DNA of 64,000 nucleotides from Mycolicibacterium peregrinum (lineage in GTDB: Bacteria; Actinomycetota; Actinomycetes; Mycobacteriales; Mycobacteriaceae). How positions within the stretch are numbered: the first letter of the stretch is position 1; every line of letters starts with the position of its first letter. The translations under genes were made by a program, and so were the position numbers. The notes under the pieces were generated by a model. It did no database searches. It had not been told where the DNA came from and was given only the letters and a program-made list of their open reading frames with translations. Positions 16,091 through 25,835 of the stretch are shown here, piece by piece. The stretch lies in NCBI RefSeq assembly GCF_002102345.1, contig NZ_LQPP01000018.1:1-64000 (forward strand), read 5' to 3'.

Positions 16091-16601
16091 CGCCGTGAGA
16101 ATCGCACTCGTGGGTGCGTTCACCGCCGGGGCCGTATCGATCGGGTATCCGGTCGCTCATGCGGATCGAGTCGAACCGCCCCCGATGTACGGGCACTACA
16201 AACTGTTCATCGACTTCTCGAAGCAGACGTTCAACGGTATGCCGACACCGATGAATCCGATGACGGTGCCTGTCGAATTCACCACCGACTGCGACGTGGA
16301 CGGATGCGTTGCGCGCATGGACAATTCGGACGATCACGCTCGCAACCCGGGTGCCCCGGTGGCATATGAGTACCGCTGGAACGGCAACCGGTGGGAGACG
16401 AGCGGCGAGTACCCCTACTTCTGCGATCGCAGTGACCCGAGCAGCGCAGTGCAGGCCCGGCGCTCGGATTACTGGATCCCGAACCCGGACGGCAGTTTCT
16501 TCGGAGAACGCACCCTCGTCACCGAGGGGCCCGGTTGCCCCGGTGAGGGGCCAGGTACCCATCGGCTGCCGATATCGCTGACACCGATCGAGGCACCGTG
16601 A
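16071..16601 (+). CDS. Hypothetical exported protein
   Basis: About 176 aa with a signal peptide (hydrophobic LVGAFTAGAVSIGY, cleavage at AHA/DRVE near residue 32). The mature part has four or more cysteines (DCDVDGC, FCDR, GPGCPG) and a repeated aromatic beta pattern (YRWNGNRWETSGEY), which suggests a small disulfide-linked beta domain secreted to the envelope. GTG 16068, ATG 16071 and ATG 16083 are all possible starts; 16083 gives the shortest signal peptide. It overlaps the end of the small membrane protein gene. The function is unknown. Confidence 0.7.
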   Translation: MTTKMTSAVRIALVGAFTAGAVSIGYPVAHADRVEPPPMYGHYKLFIDFSKQTFNGMPTPMNPMTVPVEFTTDCDVDGCVARMDNSDDHARNPGAPVAYEYRWNGNRWETSGEYPYFCDRSDPSSAVQARRSDYWIPNPDGSFFGERTLVTEGPGCPGEGPGTHRLPISLTPIEAP

Positions 16602-16611
16602 CCGGTGCCCC

Positions 16612-16642
16612 ACAAACAAAAAACCGCCCCATCGGGGCGGTT
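16612..16642 (-). terminator. Intrinsic terminator of tRNA-Gly
   Basis: On the minus strand AACCGCCCC-GAT-GGGGCGGTT is followed by a U-rich run (A-run at 16616-16623 on the plus strand). The stem begins 4 nt after the tRNA CCA end, making it one of the few classical stem-plus-U-tract terminators here. It can also stop the convergent plus-strand gene. Confidence 0.85.
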
Positions 16643-16645
16643 CAA

Positions 16646-16719
16646 TGGAGCGGGCGACGGGAATCGAACCCGCGTAGCTAGTTTGGAAGACTAGGGCTCT
16701 ACCATTGAGCTACGCCCGC
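16646..16719 (-). tRNA. tRNA-Gly (anticodon TCC)
   Basis: A 74-nt cloverleaf with encoded CCA. Acceptor GCGGGCG pairs with CGCCCGC, discriminator T. The anticodon stem CTAGT/ACTAG holds loop CTTCCAA with anticodon TCC. The T-loop GGTTCGATTCC and D-arm GTAGCTCAATGGTAGAGC are canonical. It reads glycine GGA/GGG codons. Confidence 0.96.
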
Positions 16720-16734
16720 ATGTGCAGCATCAGC

Positions 16735-16765
16735 ACTGTACCGGGGTGCCCCCGATCAAATCCAA
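16735..16765 (-). promoter_or_regulatory. Promoter of tRNA-Gly
   Basis: On the minus strand TTGGAT (16760-16765) and TACAGT (16735-16740) are separated by 19 bp; the predicted start lies about 8 nt before the tRNA 5' end. The -35 abuts the -35 of the divergent tRNA-Pro promoter. Confidence 0.45.
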
Positions 16766-16796
16766 TTGGAGGCTTCCCGTGTCGAGGCCGTAGTAT
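16766..16796 (+). promoter_or_regulatory. Promoter of tRNA-Pro
   Basis: TTGGAG (16766-16771) and TAGTAT (16791-16796), 19-bp spacer, about 50 bp before the tRNA-Pro 5' end. Confidence 0.45.
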
Positions 16797-16845
16797 CTCG
16801 CGTGGTCCTTTTGCAGGTTGTCACCCGCGGATCGACCACGCATTA

Positions 16846-16922
16846 CGGGGTGTAGCGCAGCTTGGTAGCGCATCCGCTTTGGGAGCGGAAGGCCGCAGGT
16901 TCAAATCCTGTCACCCCGACCA
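16846..16922 (+). tRNA. tRNA-Pro (anticodon TGG)
   Basis: A 77-nt cloverleaf with encoded CCA. Acceptor CGGGGTG pairs with CACCCCG, discriminator A. The anticodon stem CCGCT/AGCGG encloses TTTGGGA with anticodon TGG. The D-arm GTAGCGCAGCTTGGTAGCGC and T-loop GGTTCAAATCC are canonical. It is divergent from tRNA-Gly. Confidence 0.96.
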
Positions 16923-17011
16923 TCCGGTAAGAGCCTGACCTCGGCTCCCGATCCGATCCCAAGCAATCGAGTGATCCAGTGTCAGCCCTGCCTGCTGTGG
17001 CGGTGATGTAG

Positions 17012-18070
17012 ATGCCCGGCTCGGCCGTGCCTCCGGCCCGCGGCGTCGGCTACTCCTTGCTGGCCAGCGGGCTGTTCGGGGTGATCTTCTACCTCTCGGG
17101 TGTGGTCGACGCCTCGCCGGAGGCGGTGTTCGGCTGGCGGATGCTCATCATGACGGCCTGCTATGGCCTCGTGCTGATCAGCCCGGCCGGCCGCCGGTCA
17201 CTCGCCGAGTTGTGGCGCACCCTCACCCGGGCCTGGTGGATGCCGATGATCTTCGCCACGACGAGCTTCCTGGTTTCCGCGCAGATGTGGCTGTTCAGCT
17301 GGGCTCCGGTGCACGGACATGCCCTCGATGCCTCACTGGGCTACCTGCTCCTCCCGATCGTTCTCGTACTTGTGGGTCGCATCGGCTTCAAGGAGTCGGT
17401 GTCGGGTTTGCAGTGGGTGGCGGCCGCCCTGGCGCTGGCCGCGGTGGCGTTGAAAGTAGTTGCCACGAGCGCGGTTTCGTGGGTCACGTTCGCGGTGTGC
17501 ATCGGGTACGCGCTCTACTTCGGGGTGCGGCGGCGCATGGGTGTGGACAGTCCGGCTGCGTTCGGTGTGGAGGTTGCGCTGACGGTTCCGGTGTCGGTGC
17601 TGCTCATCGTCGTCTGCCGCGGCGCGTCGACGTGGAGCGGCTACGCGGCGGTGGCGGCGGTAGGCCTCGCGGGAACGGTCGCGATGGCGGCGTACGTCGC
17701 CGCCTCCAGCCTGCTGAGCATGCCGGTCTTCGGGCTGCTGACCTACGTCGAACCGGTGCTGCTCTTCGGGGTGGCATTGGTGCTCGGTGAGCGGCTGACC
17801 GGGCTCGACGTGGTGGTGTACGCACTGCTCGCGGTCGCGCTGACAGTCCTGGCCGTCGGTGGCTTCCGGGCCACCGGCCGCAAACCGGCCGAACCGCTGG
17901 ACGGTTTCGACGGTAACGAGGAAGGATGCCGATTACGGGGGGTTGCGTCGAGTCAACTACCCTGGTCGCGAACTACGGGCGTCGTTCGAGAGACCACATC
18001 CTGTCTCCCCGACGCGACCGCCGGTACGACTAAGACATCCAGAGAAAGATATCTAGGAGCACAAGAGTGA
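17012..18070 (+). CDS. EamA/RarD-type transporter, with extended C-terminus
   Basis: A 352-aa protein. Residues about 12-290 form roughly 10 hydrophobic helices in two EamA repeats (for example [18 protein letters not shown] and [20 protein letters not shown]), as in RarD/drug-metabolite transporters of about 300 aa. Residues beyond about 295 are a non-membrane tail ([11 protein letters not shown]..., ending YLGAQE) encoded by what looks like the tig leader. The TGA at 18068-18070 overlaps the tig GTG by 4 nt. The natural substrate is unknown. The tail may be a chance read-through of open frame. Confidence 0.8.
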   Translation: MPGSAVPPARGVGYSLLASGLFGVIFYLSGVVDASPEAVFGWRMLIMTACYGLVLISPAGRRSLAELWRTLTRAWWMPMIFATTSFLVSAQMWLFSWAPVHGHALDASLGYLLLPIVLVLVGRIGFKESVSGLQWVAAALALAAVALKVVATSAVSWVTFAVCIGYALYFGVRRRMGVDSPAAFGVEVALTVPVSVLLIVVCRGASTWSGYAAVAAVGLAGTVAMAAYVAASSLLSMPVFGLLTYVEPVLLFGVALVLGERLTGLDVVVYALLAVALTVLAVGGFRATGRKPAEPLDGFDGNEEGCRLRGVASSQLPWSRTTGVVRETTSCLPDATAGTTKTSRERYLGAQE

Positions 18071-19467
18071 AGAGCACGGTTGAGCAGTTGAGCCCCACCC
18101 GGGTGCGCATCAATGTGGAGGTGCCCTTCACCGAGCTTGAGCCCGATTTCGATCGCGCGTTCAAGGCGCTGGCCCAGCAGGTTCGCCTGCCCGGATTCCG
18201 TCCGGGCAAGGCTCCGCGCAAGTTGCTGGAGGCCCGTGTCGGCCGCGGCGCAGTGCTGGAGCAGGTCGTCAACGACGCGCTGCCGAGCCGCTACAGCGAG
18301 GCCGTCACGGCTTCCGACGTCAAGCCGCTGGGTCAGCCCGAGATCGAGGTGACCAAGCTCGAGGACGGCCAGGAGCTGGCGTTCACCGCCGAGGTCGACG
18401 TGCGTCCCGAGATCACCCTGCCCGAGTTCGACGCACTCAAGATCACCGTCGACCCGATCAAGGTCGAGGACGACGAGGTCGACGCCGAGCTGCAGTCGCT
18501 GCGGGCCCGTTTCGGCACCCTGACCGGCGTCGAGCGTGGGGCGCAGGAAGGCGACTTCGTTTCGATCGACCTGTCGGCCACCGTCGACGGCACCGAGGTG
18601 CCCGAGGCCGCCACCGAGGGCCTGTCGCACGAGGTCGGTTCCGGTCAGCTGATCGAGGGCCTCGACGATGCGATCACCGGTCTCAAGGCCGGCGAGTCCA
18701 AGGTCTTCACCACCAAGCTTGCCGCCGGTGAGTACGCCGGCCAGGACGCCGACGTGACGGTGACCGTGAAGTCGGTCAAGGAACGCGAGCTGCCCGAGGC
18801 CGACGACGACTTCGCCCAGCTGGCAAGCGAATTCGACACCATCGGCGAGCTCAAGGAGAGCCTCACCGACCAGGTGCGCCGGGTCAAGAGCGTGCAGCAG
18901 GCCGAGCAGATCCGCGACAAGGCCATCGAGGCGCTGCTGGAGCAGACCGAGGTTCCGTTGCCCGAGAAGATCGTTCAGGCCCAGATCGACGACGCGCTGC
19001 ACAACGCGATCCACGGTCTCGACCACGACGAGGAGAAGTTCGCCGAGCAGCTGACCGAACAGGGCAGCAGCCGTGAGGAATTCGACGCCGACAACAAGAC
19101 AAACGCCGAAAAGGCCGTCAAGACCCAGCTTTTGATGGACGCCGTCGCCGACAAGCTCGACATCCAGGTCGGCCAGAACGACCTCACCGAGCGTCTGGTG
19201 CTGATGTCGCGTCAGTACGGCATCGAGCCTCAGCAGCTGATCCAGATCCTGCAGCAGAACAACCAGCTGCCGGCCATGTTCGCCGACGTGCGTCGCGGAC
19301 TGACCATCGCCGCTGTGGTGCACGCCGCCACCGTGACCGACACCGACGGCACCGTGATCGACACCACGGAGTTCTTCGGCCCGGCCGAGGCTGCACAGGC
19401 CGAGGGCGAGCAGGACGACGAGTCGGCCGCTGAGTCCGCCGAAACCGACACTGACGCCGCTGAATGA
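18067..19467 (+). CDS. tig: Trigger factor, ribosome-associated chaperone and PPIase
   Basis: A 466-aa protein with three family domains: the ribosome-binding N-domain with the signature [13 protein letters not shown] at about residues 43-55, the FKBP-type prolyl isomerase domain (about 155-245, [13 protein letters not shown]), and the helical C-domain chaperone region (about 260-425). It ends in an acidic Ala/Glu/Asp tail, as in mycobacterial Tig. GTG 18067 has AGGAGC upstream. It is followed by clpP1P2, as in Rv2462c-Rv2460c. Confidence 0.97.
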   Translation: MKSTVEQLSPTRVRINVEVPFTELEPDFDRAFKALAQQVRLPGFRPGKAPRKLLEARVGRGAVLEQVVNDALPSRYSEAVTASDVKPLGQPEIEVTKLEDGQELAFTAEVDVRPEITLPEFDALKITVDPIKVEDDEVDAELQSLRARFGTLTGVERGAQEGDFVSIDLSATVDGTEVPEAATEGLSHEVGSGQLIEGLDDAITGLKAGESKVFTTKLAAGEYAGQDADVTVTVKSVKERELPEADDDFAQLASEFDTIGELKESLTDQVRRVKSVQQAEQIRDKAIEALLEQTEVPLPEKIVQAQIDDALHNAIHGLDHDEEKFAEQLTEQGSSREEFDADNKTNAEKAVKTQLLMDAVADKLDIQVGQNDLTERLVLMSRQYGIEPQQLIQILQQNNQLPAMFADVRRGLTIAAVVHAATVTDTDGTVIDTTEFFGPAEAAQAEGEQDDESAAESAETDTDAAE

Positions 19468-19480
19468 CGCTGTGAGCGAA
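19466..19480 (+). promoter_or_regulatory. ClgR-box-like site upstream of clpP1P2
   Basis: CGC-TGTGA-GCG (19468-19478; also CGCT-GTG-AGCG), followed by AAC, starts at the tig stop and lies 87-97 bp before the clpP1 start. It fits the CGC-N5-GCG core reported for the Clp regulator ClgR, which controls clpP1P2 in mycobacteria and streptomycetes. A TAGTGT hexamer at 19520-19525 is a candidate -10 downstream. Confidence 0.55.
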
Positions 19481-19564
19481 CGCGCCCCCGTACGGGAGTG
19501 CGTGATGCCCCAGTTTCGTTAGTGTCGTCAGTACCAACGCGTGAGAGAAAGCAGGTATCCAGTC

Positions 19565-20176
19565 GTGACTGACATGCGTTCGAACGGGAGCGGGTTCAGC
19601 CTCGTCGACTCCGTCTATGAGCGCTTGCTTGCCGAGCGGATCATCTTCCTTGGTTCCCAAGTGGACGACGACATCGCCAACAAGCTGTGCGCGCAGATCC
19701 TGTTGCTGTCGGCGGAGGATCCGACCAAGGACATCCACCTCTACATCAACTCGCCGGGCGGCTCGATCAGCGCCGGTATGGCCATCTACGACACGATGGT
19801 GCTGGCTCCCTGCGATGTCGCCACCTACGCGATGGGCATGGCGGCCTCGATGGGTGAATTCCTGCTCGCCGCCGGCACCAAGGGCAAGCGTCACGCCCTG
19901 CCGCACGCCCGGGTCCTGATGCACCAGCCGCTCGGTGGCGTCACCGGCAGTGCCGCGGACATCGCCATCCAGGCCGAGCAGTTCCACGTCATTAAGAAGG
20001 AAATGTTCCGGCTCAACGCGGAGTTCACCGGCAAGTCCGTCGAGCAGATCGAGGCCGACTCCGATCGTGACCGCTGGTTCACCGCGCAGGAGGCTCTGGA
20101 GTACGGCTTTGTCGATCACATCATCACCAGCGCCAACCTCAACGGTTCGGGCCCGACGGCAGGACTAGACAAATGA
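19565..20176 (+). CDS. clpP1: ATP-dependent Clp protease proteolytic subunit 1
   Basis: A 203-aa serine protease subunit. The catalytic triad is Ser95 (GMAASMGEF), His120 (LMHQPLGG) and Asp169 (DSDRDRW). It forms a heptameric ring that pairs with ClpP2 into the mixed 14-mer essential in mycobacteria. GTG 19565 is chosen over GTG 19541 because the protein then begins VTDMRSN as in M. tuberculosis ClpP1; AGCAGG lies about 10 nt upstream. Its TGA overlaps the clpP2 ATG by 4 nt. Confidence 0.96.
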   Translation: MTDMRSNGSGFSLVDSVYERLLAERIIFLGSQVDDDIANKLCAQILLLSAEDPTKDIHLYINSPGGSISAGMAIYDTMVLAPCDVATYAMGMAASMGEFLLAAGTKGKRHALPHARVLMHQPLGGVTGSAADIAIQAEQFHVIKKEMFRLNAEFTGKSVEQIEADSDRDRWFTAQEALEYGFVDHIITSANLNGSGPTAGLDK

Positions 20177-20829
20177 CCGATCAGATTCATCCGTCATTGG
20201 ACGCCCGCGTGCAGCCGCAGGCCCGCTACATCCTGCCGTCGTTCATCGAGCACAGCAGCTTCGGGGTCAAGGAATCCAACCCGTACAACAAGCTGTTCGA
20301 GGAACGCATCATCTTCCTCGGAGTGCAGGTGGACGACGCATCGGCCAACGACATCATGGCCCAGCTGCTCGTGCTGGAGTCGCTGGATCCCGACCGTGAC
20401 ATCACCATGTACATCAACTCGCCCGGTGGCTCGTTCACCTCGCTGATGGCGATCTACGACACCATGCAGTACGTGCGCGCCGACATCCAGACGGTGTGCC
20501 TCGGTCAGGCCGCCTCGGCCGCTGCGGTGCTGCTGGCCGCCGGTACCCCCGGTAAGCGTCTGGCCCTGCCCAACGCCCGGGTGCTGATCCACCAGCCGTC
20601 GCTGTCCGGGGTGATCCAGGGTCAGTTCTCGGACCTGGAGATCCAGGCCGCCGAGATCGAGCGGATGCGCACCCTCATGGAGACCACCCTGGCCCGCCAC
20701 ACCGGCAAGGACCCCGAGGTCATCCGCAAGGACACCGACCGCGACAAGATCCTCACCGCGGCCGAGGCCAAGGACTACGGGATCATCGACACGGTCCTGG
20801 AGTACCGCAAGCTGTCCGCGCAGGCCTAG
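20173..20829 (+). CDS. clpP2: ATP-dependent Clp protease proteolytic subunit 2
   Basis: A 218-aa subunit with Ser115 (GQAASAAAV), His140 (LIHQPSL) and Asp about 191 (DTDRDK). The N-terminal [26 protein letters not shown] region is the known processed propeptide and handle of mycobacterial ClpP2, the ring that docks ClpX or ClpC1. It is translationally coupled to clpP1. A candidate stem-loop follows at 20872-20905. Confidence 0.97.
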   Translation: MTDQIHPSLDARVQPQARYILPSFIEHSSFGVKESNPYNKLFEERIIFLGVQVDDASANDIMAQLLVLESLDPDRDITMYINSPGGSFTSLMAIYDTMQYVRADIQTVCLGQAASAAAVLLAAGTPGKRLALPNARVLIHQPSLSGVIQGQFSDLEIQAAEIERMRTLMETTLARHTGKDPEVIRKDTDRDKILTAAEAKDYGIIDTVLEYRKLSAQA

Positions 20830-21247
20830 CAACCACCCGCACTTTCGGTGGCGACTTCCAGCCTGATGACACACGCCCTGCCCGGTGACCCCGGTGCGGG
20901 GCGTGCGTCGTCAGGGCGGCGGTGGGAACCGTGCTGACCTGCGGTTACCCCGGTCTCCGAGAGGCGCCCGGTATCGTTGACCACGATAAATGCCGGGCCA
21001 GGGCCGCGGCGCTCCACTATTCGTCGGTGTTCCCCAACGACACGCCAGGGACACGGTCAGCGCGCCGACGGGTGACGAGCGGCCAGGAGAGATATGTTCT
21101 CCTGCACACGAACAAATACCACCGGAGCGATTCGGCCTTAACGGTCGCACCGCGACGGAACGAACGGGTAGCGTCGGGTTTACGCCCGAGGTAACCGAGC
21201 AAGTGGCGTGACGACCGACCTGCGAACAGGAAGTAGGACCTCCCCAT
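20830..21247. other. Intergenic region upstream of clpX
   Basis: About 418 bp. In H37Rv two other genes sit between clpP2 and clpX; here no gene is seen. It contains a candidate terminator stem and an inverted repeat AGGAGA-N7-TCTCCT at 21085-21103 that may be an operator or RNA hairpin of the clpX leader. The clpX promoter itself was not placed. Confidence 0.5.
20872..20905 (+). terminator. Candidate terminator after clpP2
   Basis: CACGCCC (20872-20878) pairs with GGGCGTG (20899-20905), with CCGG/CCGG inside the loop. No U-tract, as is common in mycobacteria. Confidence 0.4.
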
Positions 21248-22528
21248 ATGGCGCGCATCGGAGACGGCGGTGACCTGCTGAAGTGCTCGTTCTGCGGCAA
21301 GAGCCAAAAGCAAGTCAAAAAGCTCATTGCGGGTCCGGGCGTGTACATCTGCGACGAGTGCATAGACCTGTGCAACGAGATCATCGAGGAGGAACTCGCC
21401 GACGCTGACGACGTCAAGCTCGACGAGCTGCCCAAACCGGCTGAGATCAGGGACTTCCTCGAGGGCTACGTCATCGGGCAGGACACGGCGAAGCGCACGC
21501 TGGCCGTGGCCGTCTACAACCACTACAAGCGGATTCAGGCGCAGGAGAAGTCCCGCGATTCCCGCTCCGAGCCCGTCGAGCTGACCAAGTCCAACATCCT
21601 GATGCTGGGCCCCACCGGCTGCGGTAAGACCTACCTTGCCCAGACCTTGGCCAAGATGCTCAACGTGCCGTTCGCCATCGCCGATGCCACCGCGCTGACC
21701 GAAGCCGGGTATGTGGGCGAGGACGTCGAGAACATTCTGCTCAAGCTGATTCAGGCCGCCGACTACGACGTGAAGCGCGCCGAGACCGGCATCATCTACA
21801 TCGACGAGGTCGACAAGATCGCCCGTAAGAGCGAGAACCCGTCGATCACCCGCGATGTCTCCGGGGAAGGCGTGCAGCAGGCCCTGCTGAAGATCCTGGA
21901 AGGCACCCAGGCCTCGGTTCCGCCGCAGGGCGGACGCAAGCATCCGCACCAGGAATTCATCCAGATCGACACCACCAACGTGCTGTTCATCGTTGCGGGT
22001 GCGTTCGCCGGCCTGGAGAAGATCGTGTCCGACCGCGTCGGCAAGCGTGGCCTGGGCTTCGGTGCCGAGGTCCGGTCCAAGGCCGAGATCGACACCCAGG
22101 ACCACTTCGCCGAGGTCATGCCCGAAGACCTGATCAAGTTCGGTCTGATCCCCGAGTTCATCGGCCGACTGCCGGTCGTCGCCTCGGTGACCAACCTGGA
22201 CAAGGAGTCCTTAGTCAAGATCCTCTCGGAGCCCAAGAACGCTCTGGTCAAGCAGTACGTCCGCTTGTTCGAGATGGACGGCGTCGAGCTGGAGTTCACC
22301 GACGAGGCCTTGGAGGCCATCGCCGATCAGGCCATCCACCGCGGCACCGGTGCCCGCGGCCTGCGCGCCATCATGGAGGAAGTCCTGCTGCCGGTGATGT
22401 ACGACATCCCGAGCCGCGACGACGTCGCCAAGGTGGTCGTCACGAAGGAGACCGTGCAGGACAACGTGCTGCCGACCATCGTGCCGCGTAAGCCGTCGCG
22501 TTCGGAGCGCCGCGACAAGACCGCGTAG
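21248..22528 (+). CDS. clpX: Clp protease ATPase subunit ClpX
   Basis: A 426-aa AAA+ unfoldase. The N-terminal C4 zinc-binding domain has Cys13, 16, 35 and 38. Walker A is GPTGCGKT at 121-128, Walker [11 protein letters not shown] near 179, and the pore loop GYVGEDVE near 157. It delivers tagged proteins to ClpP1P2. Start ATG 21248 after a GAAGTAGGA stretch. The length is standard. It is monocistronic, ending at a strong stem-loop. Confidence 0.98.
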   Translation: MARIGDGGDLLKCSFCGKSQKQVKKLIAGPGVYICDECIDLCNEIIEEELADADDVKLDELPKPAEIRDFLEGYVIGQDTAKRTLAVAVYNHYKRIQAQEKSRDSRSEPVELTKSNILMLGPTGCGKTYLAQTLAKMLNVPFAIADATALTEAGYVGEDVENILLKLIQAADYDVKRAETGIIYIDEVDKIARKSENPSITRDVSGEGVQQALLKILEGTQASVPPQGGRKHPHQEFIQIDTTNVLFIVAGAFAGLEKIVSDRVGKRGLGFGAEVRSKAEIDTQDHFAEVMPEDLIKFGLIPEFIGRLPVVASVTNLDKESLVKILSEPKNALVKQYVRLFEMDGVELEFTDEALEAIADQAIHRGTGARGLRAIMEEVLLPVMYDIPSRDDVAKVVVTKETVQDNVLPTIVPRKPSRSERRDKTA

Positions 22529-22545
22529 GTCTCTTCGTCGAAATA

Positions 22546-22588
22546 GCACTCAGGGTCGTGATCCCAGCCGGATCACGACCCTCAGTGC
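22546..22588. terminator. Bidirectional terminator between clpX and fdhD
   Basis: 19-bp stem with one C:C mismatch: GCACTCAGGGTCGTGATCC (22546-22564), loop CAGCC, GGATCACGACCCTCAGTGC (22570-22588). It separates convergent clpX and fdhD. The CTCAGGGTCG...CGACCCTCAG core recurs at 13810-13843. Confidence 0.8.
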
Positions 22589-22603
22589 ATTATCGAGGAG
22601 TTC

Positions 22604-23428
22604 TCAGCGGGTGACGCGATCGGGGCGGGTGTAGACGTTCATCGAGTCGCCCCGCAGGAAAGCCACCAGGGTCAGGCCCGATTGGCTGGCCAGATCGACA
22701 GCGAGCGAGGACGGCGCCGAGACGGCGGCCAGGATCGGGATGCCCGCCATCACCGCCTTCTGGGTGAGCTCGAACGAGGCGCGGCCGCTCACCAGAAGCA
22801 CTGTGCCGCTTGACGGAACGCGATTGTGCTCCAGTGCCCAACCGATGACCTTGTCGACGGCGTTGTGTCTGCCGATGTCCTCACGGACGACGAGCATGGT
22901 GCCGTCGACGGTGAACAGCGCCGCCGCGTGCAGGCCGCCGGTGCTGGCGAACACCTTCTGGGCCTCCCGCAGTTTCGCCGGCATCGCCGAGAGCACCGGA
23001 GCAGGGACTGTGGACGGGTCATCACCGGGGCAGTGCTTACTGCTCAGCCGCACCGCCTCCAGCGAGGCCTTGCCGCACACCCCGCATGAAGAGGTGGTGT
23101 AGAAGTTGCGGGTCACATCGACCTCGGGCTTGGGCACATCCGGGGCCAGGGTCGCGTCCAACACGTTGTAGGTGTTGACCCCGTCCTCATCGGCTCCCCG
23201 GCAGTAGCGCACCGACACCAGATCCTCGCGCTGTGCGATCAACCCCTCGGTCAGCAGAAACCCTTGGGCCAATTCGACATCGGCCCCGGGCGTCCGCATC
23301 GTGACGGTGATGGGAGCGCCGTCGACGCGGATCTCCAGCGGTTCCTCGACCACCAGCGTTTCCGGGCGGGCTTCGGCCGTCGCGCCGGTGACGTGGTGGG
23401 CGCGACGCCGGGCGGTCACCCGTCCCAC
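22604..23428 (-). CDS. fdhD: FdhD sulfurtransferase for formate dehydrogenase
   Basis: A 274-aa protein that transfers sulfur from a cysteine desulfurase to the molybdenum cofactor of the FdhF-type enzyme. The essential CxxC loop is SCGVCGK (Cys115, Cys118). The segments LLTEGLI and [12 protein letters not shown] are family hallmarks. GTG 23428 shares one base with the TAG of the upstream molybdopterin oxidoreductase, so the two are one operon and coupled. The pair corresponds to Rv2899c-Rv2900c, which lie elsewhere in H37Rv. Confidence 0.92.
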   Translation of the reverse strand: MGRVTARRRAHHVTGATAEARPETLVVEEPLEIRVDGAPITVTMRTPGADVELAQGFLLTEGLIAQREDLVSVRYCRGADEDGVNTYNVLDATLAPDVPKPEVDVTRNFYTTSSCGVCGKASLEAVRLSSKHCPGDDPSTVPAPVLSAMPAKLREAQKVFASTGGLHAAALFTVDGTMLVVREDIGRHNAVDKVIGWALEHNRVPSSGTVLLVSGRASFELTQKAVMAGIPILAAVSAPSSLAVDLASQSGLTLVAFLRGDSMNVYTRPDRVTR

Positions 23429-25719
23429 TAGACCTTCTCCAACCGGATGACGACGGCCTTCGACACCGGTGTGTTCGATTTCTCGGCCGTGTGATCAAGG
23501 GGGACCAGTGGATTGGTCTCCGGGTAGTAGGCGGCGGCGTTGCCCTGCGGGGTGGAGTACTCCACGATGAGGAAGTCCTTCGCGCGGCGCTCCTGCCCGT
23601 CGAATTCCGAGACGAGATCGACCCGGTCTCCGGCGGCCAAGCCCATGGTCTGGAGGTCGGTGGGGTTGACGAACACCACCCGGCGGCCACCCTTCACACC
23701 GCGGTAACGGTCGTCCAGGCCGTAGATGGTGGTGTTGTACTGGTCGTGACTGCGCAGCGTCTGCAGCACCAGGCGGCCCTGCGGTACCTTCACCCATTCC
23801 AGTGGCTGCACCGAGAAGTTGGCTTTACCTGTGGTGGTGCGGAATTCGCGGGAATCGCGGGGAGGGTGGGGCAACTGGAATCCGTCGGGCTGTCGCACCT
23901 TGCGGTTGTAGTCCTCGCAGCCGGGCACCACATCGGCGATGGCGTCACGGATGCGGTCGTAGTCGCCGTTGAACTGCTCCCACGGCACCGGATGCTCCGG
24001 GCCCAGCAGTTCGCGAGCCAGCTGACAGACGATCGCGACCTCGCTGCGCAAGTGCTCGCTCGGCGGGGTCAGGCTGCCGCGGGACAGGTGCACCATCGAC
24101 ATCGAATCCTCGACGGACACCATCTGTTTGCCGCCGGCCTGGAAGTCCTTGTCGGTGCGGCCCAGCGTGGGCAGGATGAGCGCGGTGCAACCGTGGACCA
24201 GGTGACTGCGGTTCAGCTTTGTCGAAATCTGAACGGTCAGAGCGCAACTGCGTAGTCCGGCCTCGGTGACTTCGGTGTCGGGGGTGGCCGAGACGAAGTT
24301 GCCGCCCATCCCGATGAACACCTTGGCGCGGCCGTCGCGCATCGCGCGGATCGCGTCGACCGTGTCATAACCGTGCTTGCGGGGACTGGCAATGCCGAAC
24401 CTGTTGTCGAGCGCATCCAGAAACTTCTCGGGCATCTTCTCCCAGATGCCCATGGTGCGGTCGCCCTGCACGTTGGAGTGCCCGCGTACCGGGCACACTC
24501 CAGCCCCCGGTTTGCCGATCATGCCCCGCATGAACAGCAGGTTGGTGGCCTCGCCGATGGTGGCCACGGCGTGGCGGTGCTGGGTGAGACCCATCGCCCA
24601 GCAGATTACGGTGCGCTGCGAGGCGATCAGCATGTCGGCGACCCGGCGCAATTGCGTCTCGTCGATACCGCTGGCTTCGGTCACGGTGGCGAGGTCGACC
24701 GCGCGGGTCTGGCGGGCATAGTTGTCGAAGCCTGCGCAATGCGCCTCGATGAAGTCCCGGTCCAACACCGTGCCCGGGGCGGCCTCCTCGGCTTCCAGCA
24801 GCAGCCTGCCCAGTCCGGCGAACAGGGCCATGTCCCCACCGAGGCGGATCTGGACGAACTCGTCGGCGATCGGGATTCCGTGCCCGACCACACCGTGCAC
24901 TTTCTGCGGGTCCTTGAACCGGATCAGACCGGCCTCGGGCAGAGGATTGATCGCAACGATCTTGGCGCCGTTGGCTTTTGCCTTCTCCAGCACCGACAGC
25001 ATGCGGGGGTGGTTGGTGCCCGGATTCTGCCCGGCGATCAGGATCAGGTCGGCCTCGGTGACATCCTCGACCGTGACCGAGCCCTTGCCGATGCCGATCG
25101 ACTCGGTCAGTGCCGTGCCCGAGGATTCGTGGCACATGTTCGAGCAGTCCGGCAGGTTGTTGGTGCCGAAGCTGCGGACCATCAGCTGATAGAGGAACGC
25201 CGCTTCGTTGCTGGTGCGCCCGGACGTGTAGAACAGCGCCTCGTCCGGAGACGCCAGCGCATTGAGGTGCTCGGCGATCAGCCGGTAGGCGTCGTCCCAC
25301 TCGATGGGCCGGTAATGCGACTCACCGGGTGCGAGCACCATCGGCTGGGCCAGGCGGCCCTGTTGGGACAGCCAGTACTCGGGTTTGGTCTCGAGTTCGG
25401 CGATGGTGTGCCGGGCGAAGAACTCCGGCGTCACCACACGCTTGGTGGCTTCCTCGGCGACTGCCTTCGCGCCGTTCTCGCAGAACTCGGCCAGCTTGCG
25501 GCCACCGTGCTCCTCGGGCCATGCACAGCCAGGGCAGTCGAACCCGTGGCGCTGATTGAGCTTGGTCAGTGCGGCGGTGGTGCGCAGCGGGCCCATCTGC
25601 TCGAACCCGCGCTGCATGCTGACCAGGACTGCCTTGACGCCGGCGGCCTCGTCTTTGGCGCCGGTGCTGATGACGTTGTGCTCGTCATAATCGGCATCGA
25701 TGTCTCTGGCGCTGGTCAT
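23428..25719 (-). CDS. fdhF: FdhF/YdeP-type molybdopterin oxidoreductase
   Basis: A 763-aa bis-MGD oxidoreductase of the Fdh-alpha-like family. An N-terminal Cys cluster ([10 protein letters not shown] and EFCENG, about residues 55-83) is followed by the molybdopterin domains (for example [12 protein letters not shown] near 197 and [12 protein letters not shown] near 472). The C-terminal MGD-binding domain starts near residue 640. The family includes E. coli YdeP and is annotated as formate dehydrogenase, but the electron donor is unproven. ATG 25719 has a TAGATT hexamer 6 nt upstream and no RBS. A divergent LysR gene is the likely regulator. Confidence 0.87.
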   Translation of the reverse strand: MTSARDIDADYDEHNVISTGAKDEAAGVKAVLVSMQRGFEQMGPLRTTAALTKLNQRHGFDCPGCAWPEEHGGRKLAEFCENGAKAVAEEATKRVVTPEFFARHTIAELETKPEYWLSQQGRLAQPMVLAPGESHYRPIEWDDAYRLIAEHLNALASPDEALFYTSGRTSNEAAFLYQLMVRSFGTNNLPDCSNMCHESSGTALTESIGIGKGSVTVEDVTEADLILIAGQNPGTNHPRMLSVLEKAKANGAKIVAINPLPEAGLIRFKDPQKVHGVVGHGIPIADEFVQIRLGGDMALFAGLGRLLLEAEEAAPGTVLDRDFIEAHCAGFDNYARQTRAVDLATVTEASGIDETQLRRVADMLIASQRTVICWAMGLTQHRHAVATIGEATNLLFMRGMIGKPGAGVCPVRGHSNVQGDRTMGIWEKMPEKFLDALDNRFGIASPRKHGYDTVDAIRAMRDGRAKVFIGMGGNFVSATPDTEVTEAGLRSCALTVQISTKLNRSHLVHGCTALILPTLGRTDKDFQAGGKQMVSVEDSMSMVHLSRGSLTPPSEHLRSEVAIVCQLARELLGPEHPVPWEQFNGDYDRIRDAIADVVPGCEDYNRKVRQPDGFQLPHPPRDSREFRTTTGKANFSVQPLEWVKVPQGRLVLQTLRSHDQYNTTIYGLDDRYRGVKGGRRVVFVNPTDLQTMGLAAGDRVDLVSEFDGQERRAKDFLIVEYSTPQGNAAAYYPETNPLVPLDHTAEKSNTPVSKAVVIRLEKV

Positions 25720-25725
25720 GAACCC

Positions 25726-25731
25726 AATCTA
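25726..25731 (-). promoter_or_regulatory. -10 element for leaderless fdhF
   Basis: TAGATT on the minus strand ends 6 nt before ATG 25719. Confidence 0.45.
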
Positions 25732-25774
25732 GTCCCCGAAAACCGCTGGACCCGCCGCTTGGCGGCCGTCCACA

Positions 25775-25814
25775 TTCGATATTTCACATGCAGTGATAGA
25801 TGCTCTCTATCGAA
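25775..25814. promoter_or_regulatory. LysR-type operator region between fdhF and lysR
   Basis: ATAG-N7-CTAT (25796-25810), the OxyR/LysR-type motif, sits inside a wider inverted repeat TTCGATA (25775-25781) / TATCGAA (25808-25814). It covers the first possible ATG (25800) of the regulator gene. Confidence 0.55.
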
Positions 25815-25835
25815 CTGCGACGAATGCGGGGAGCC

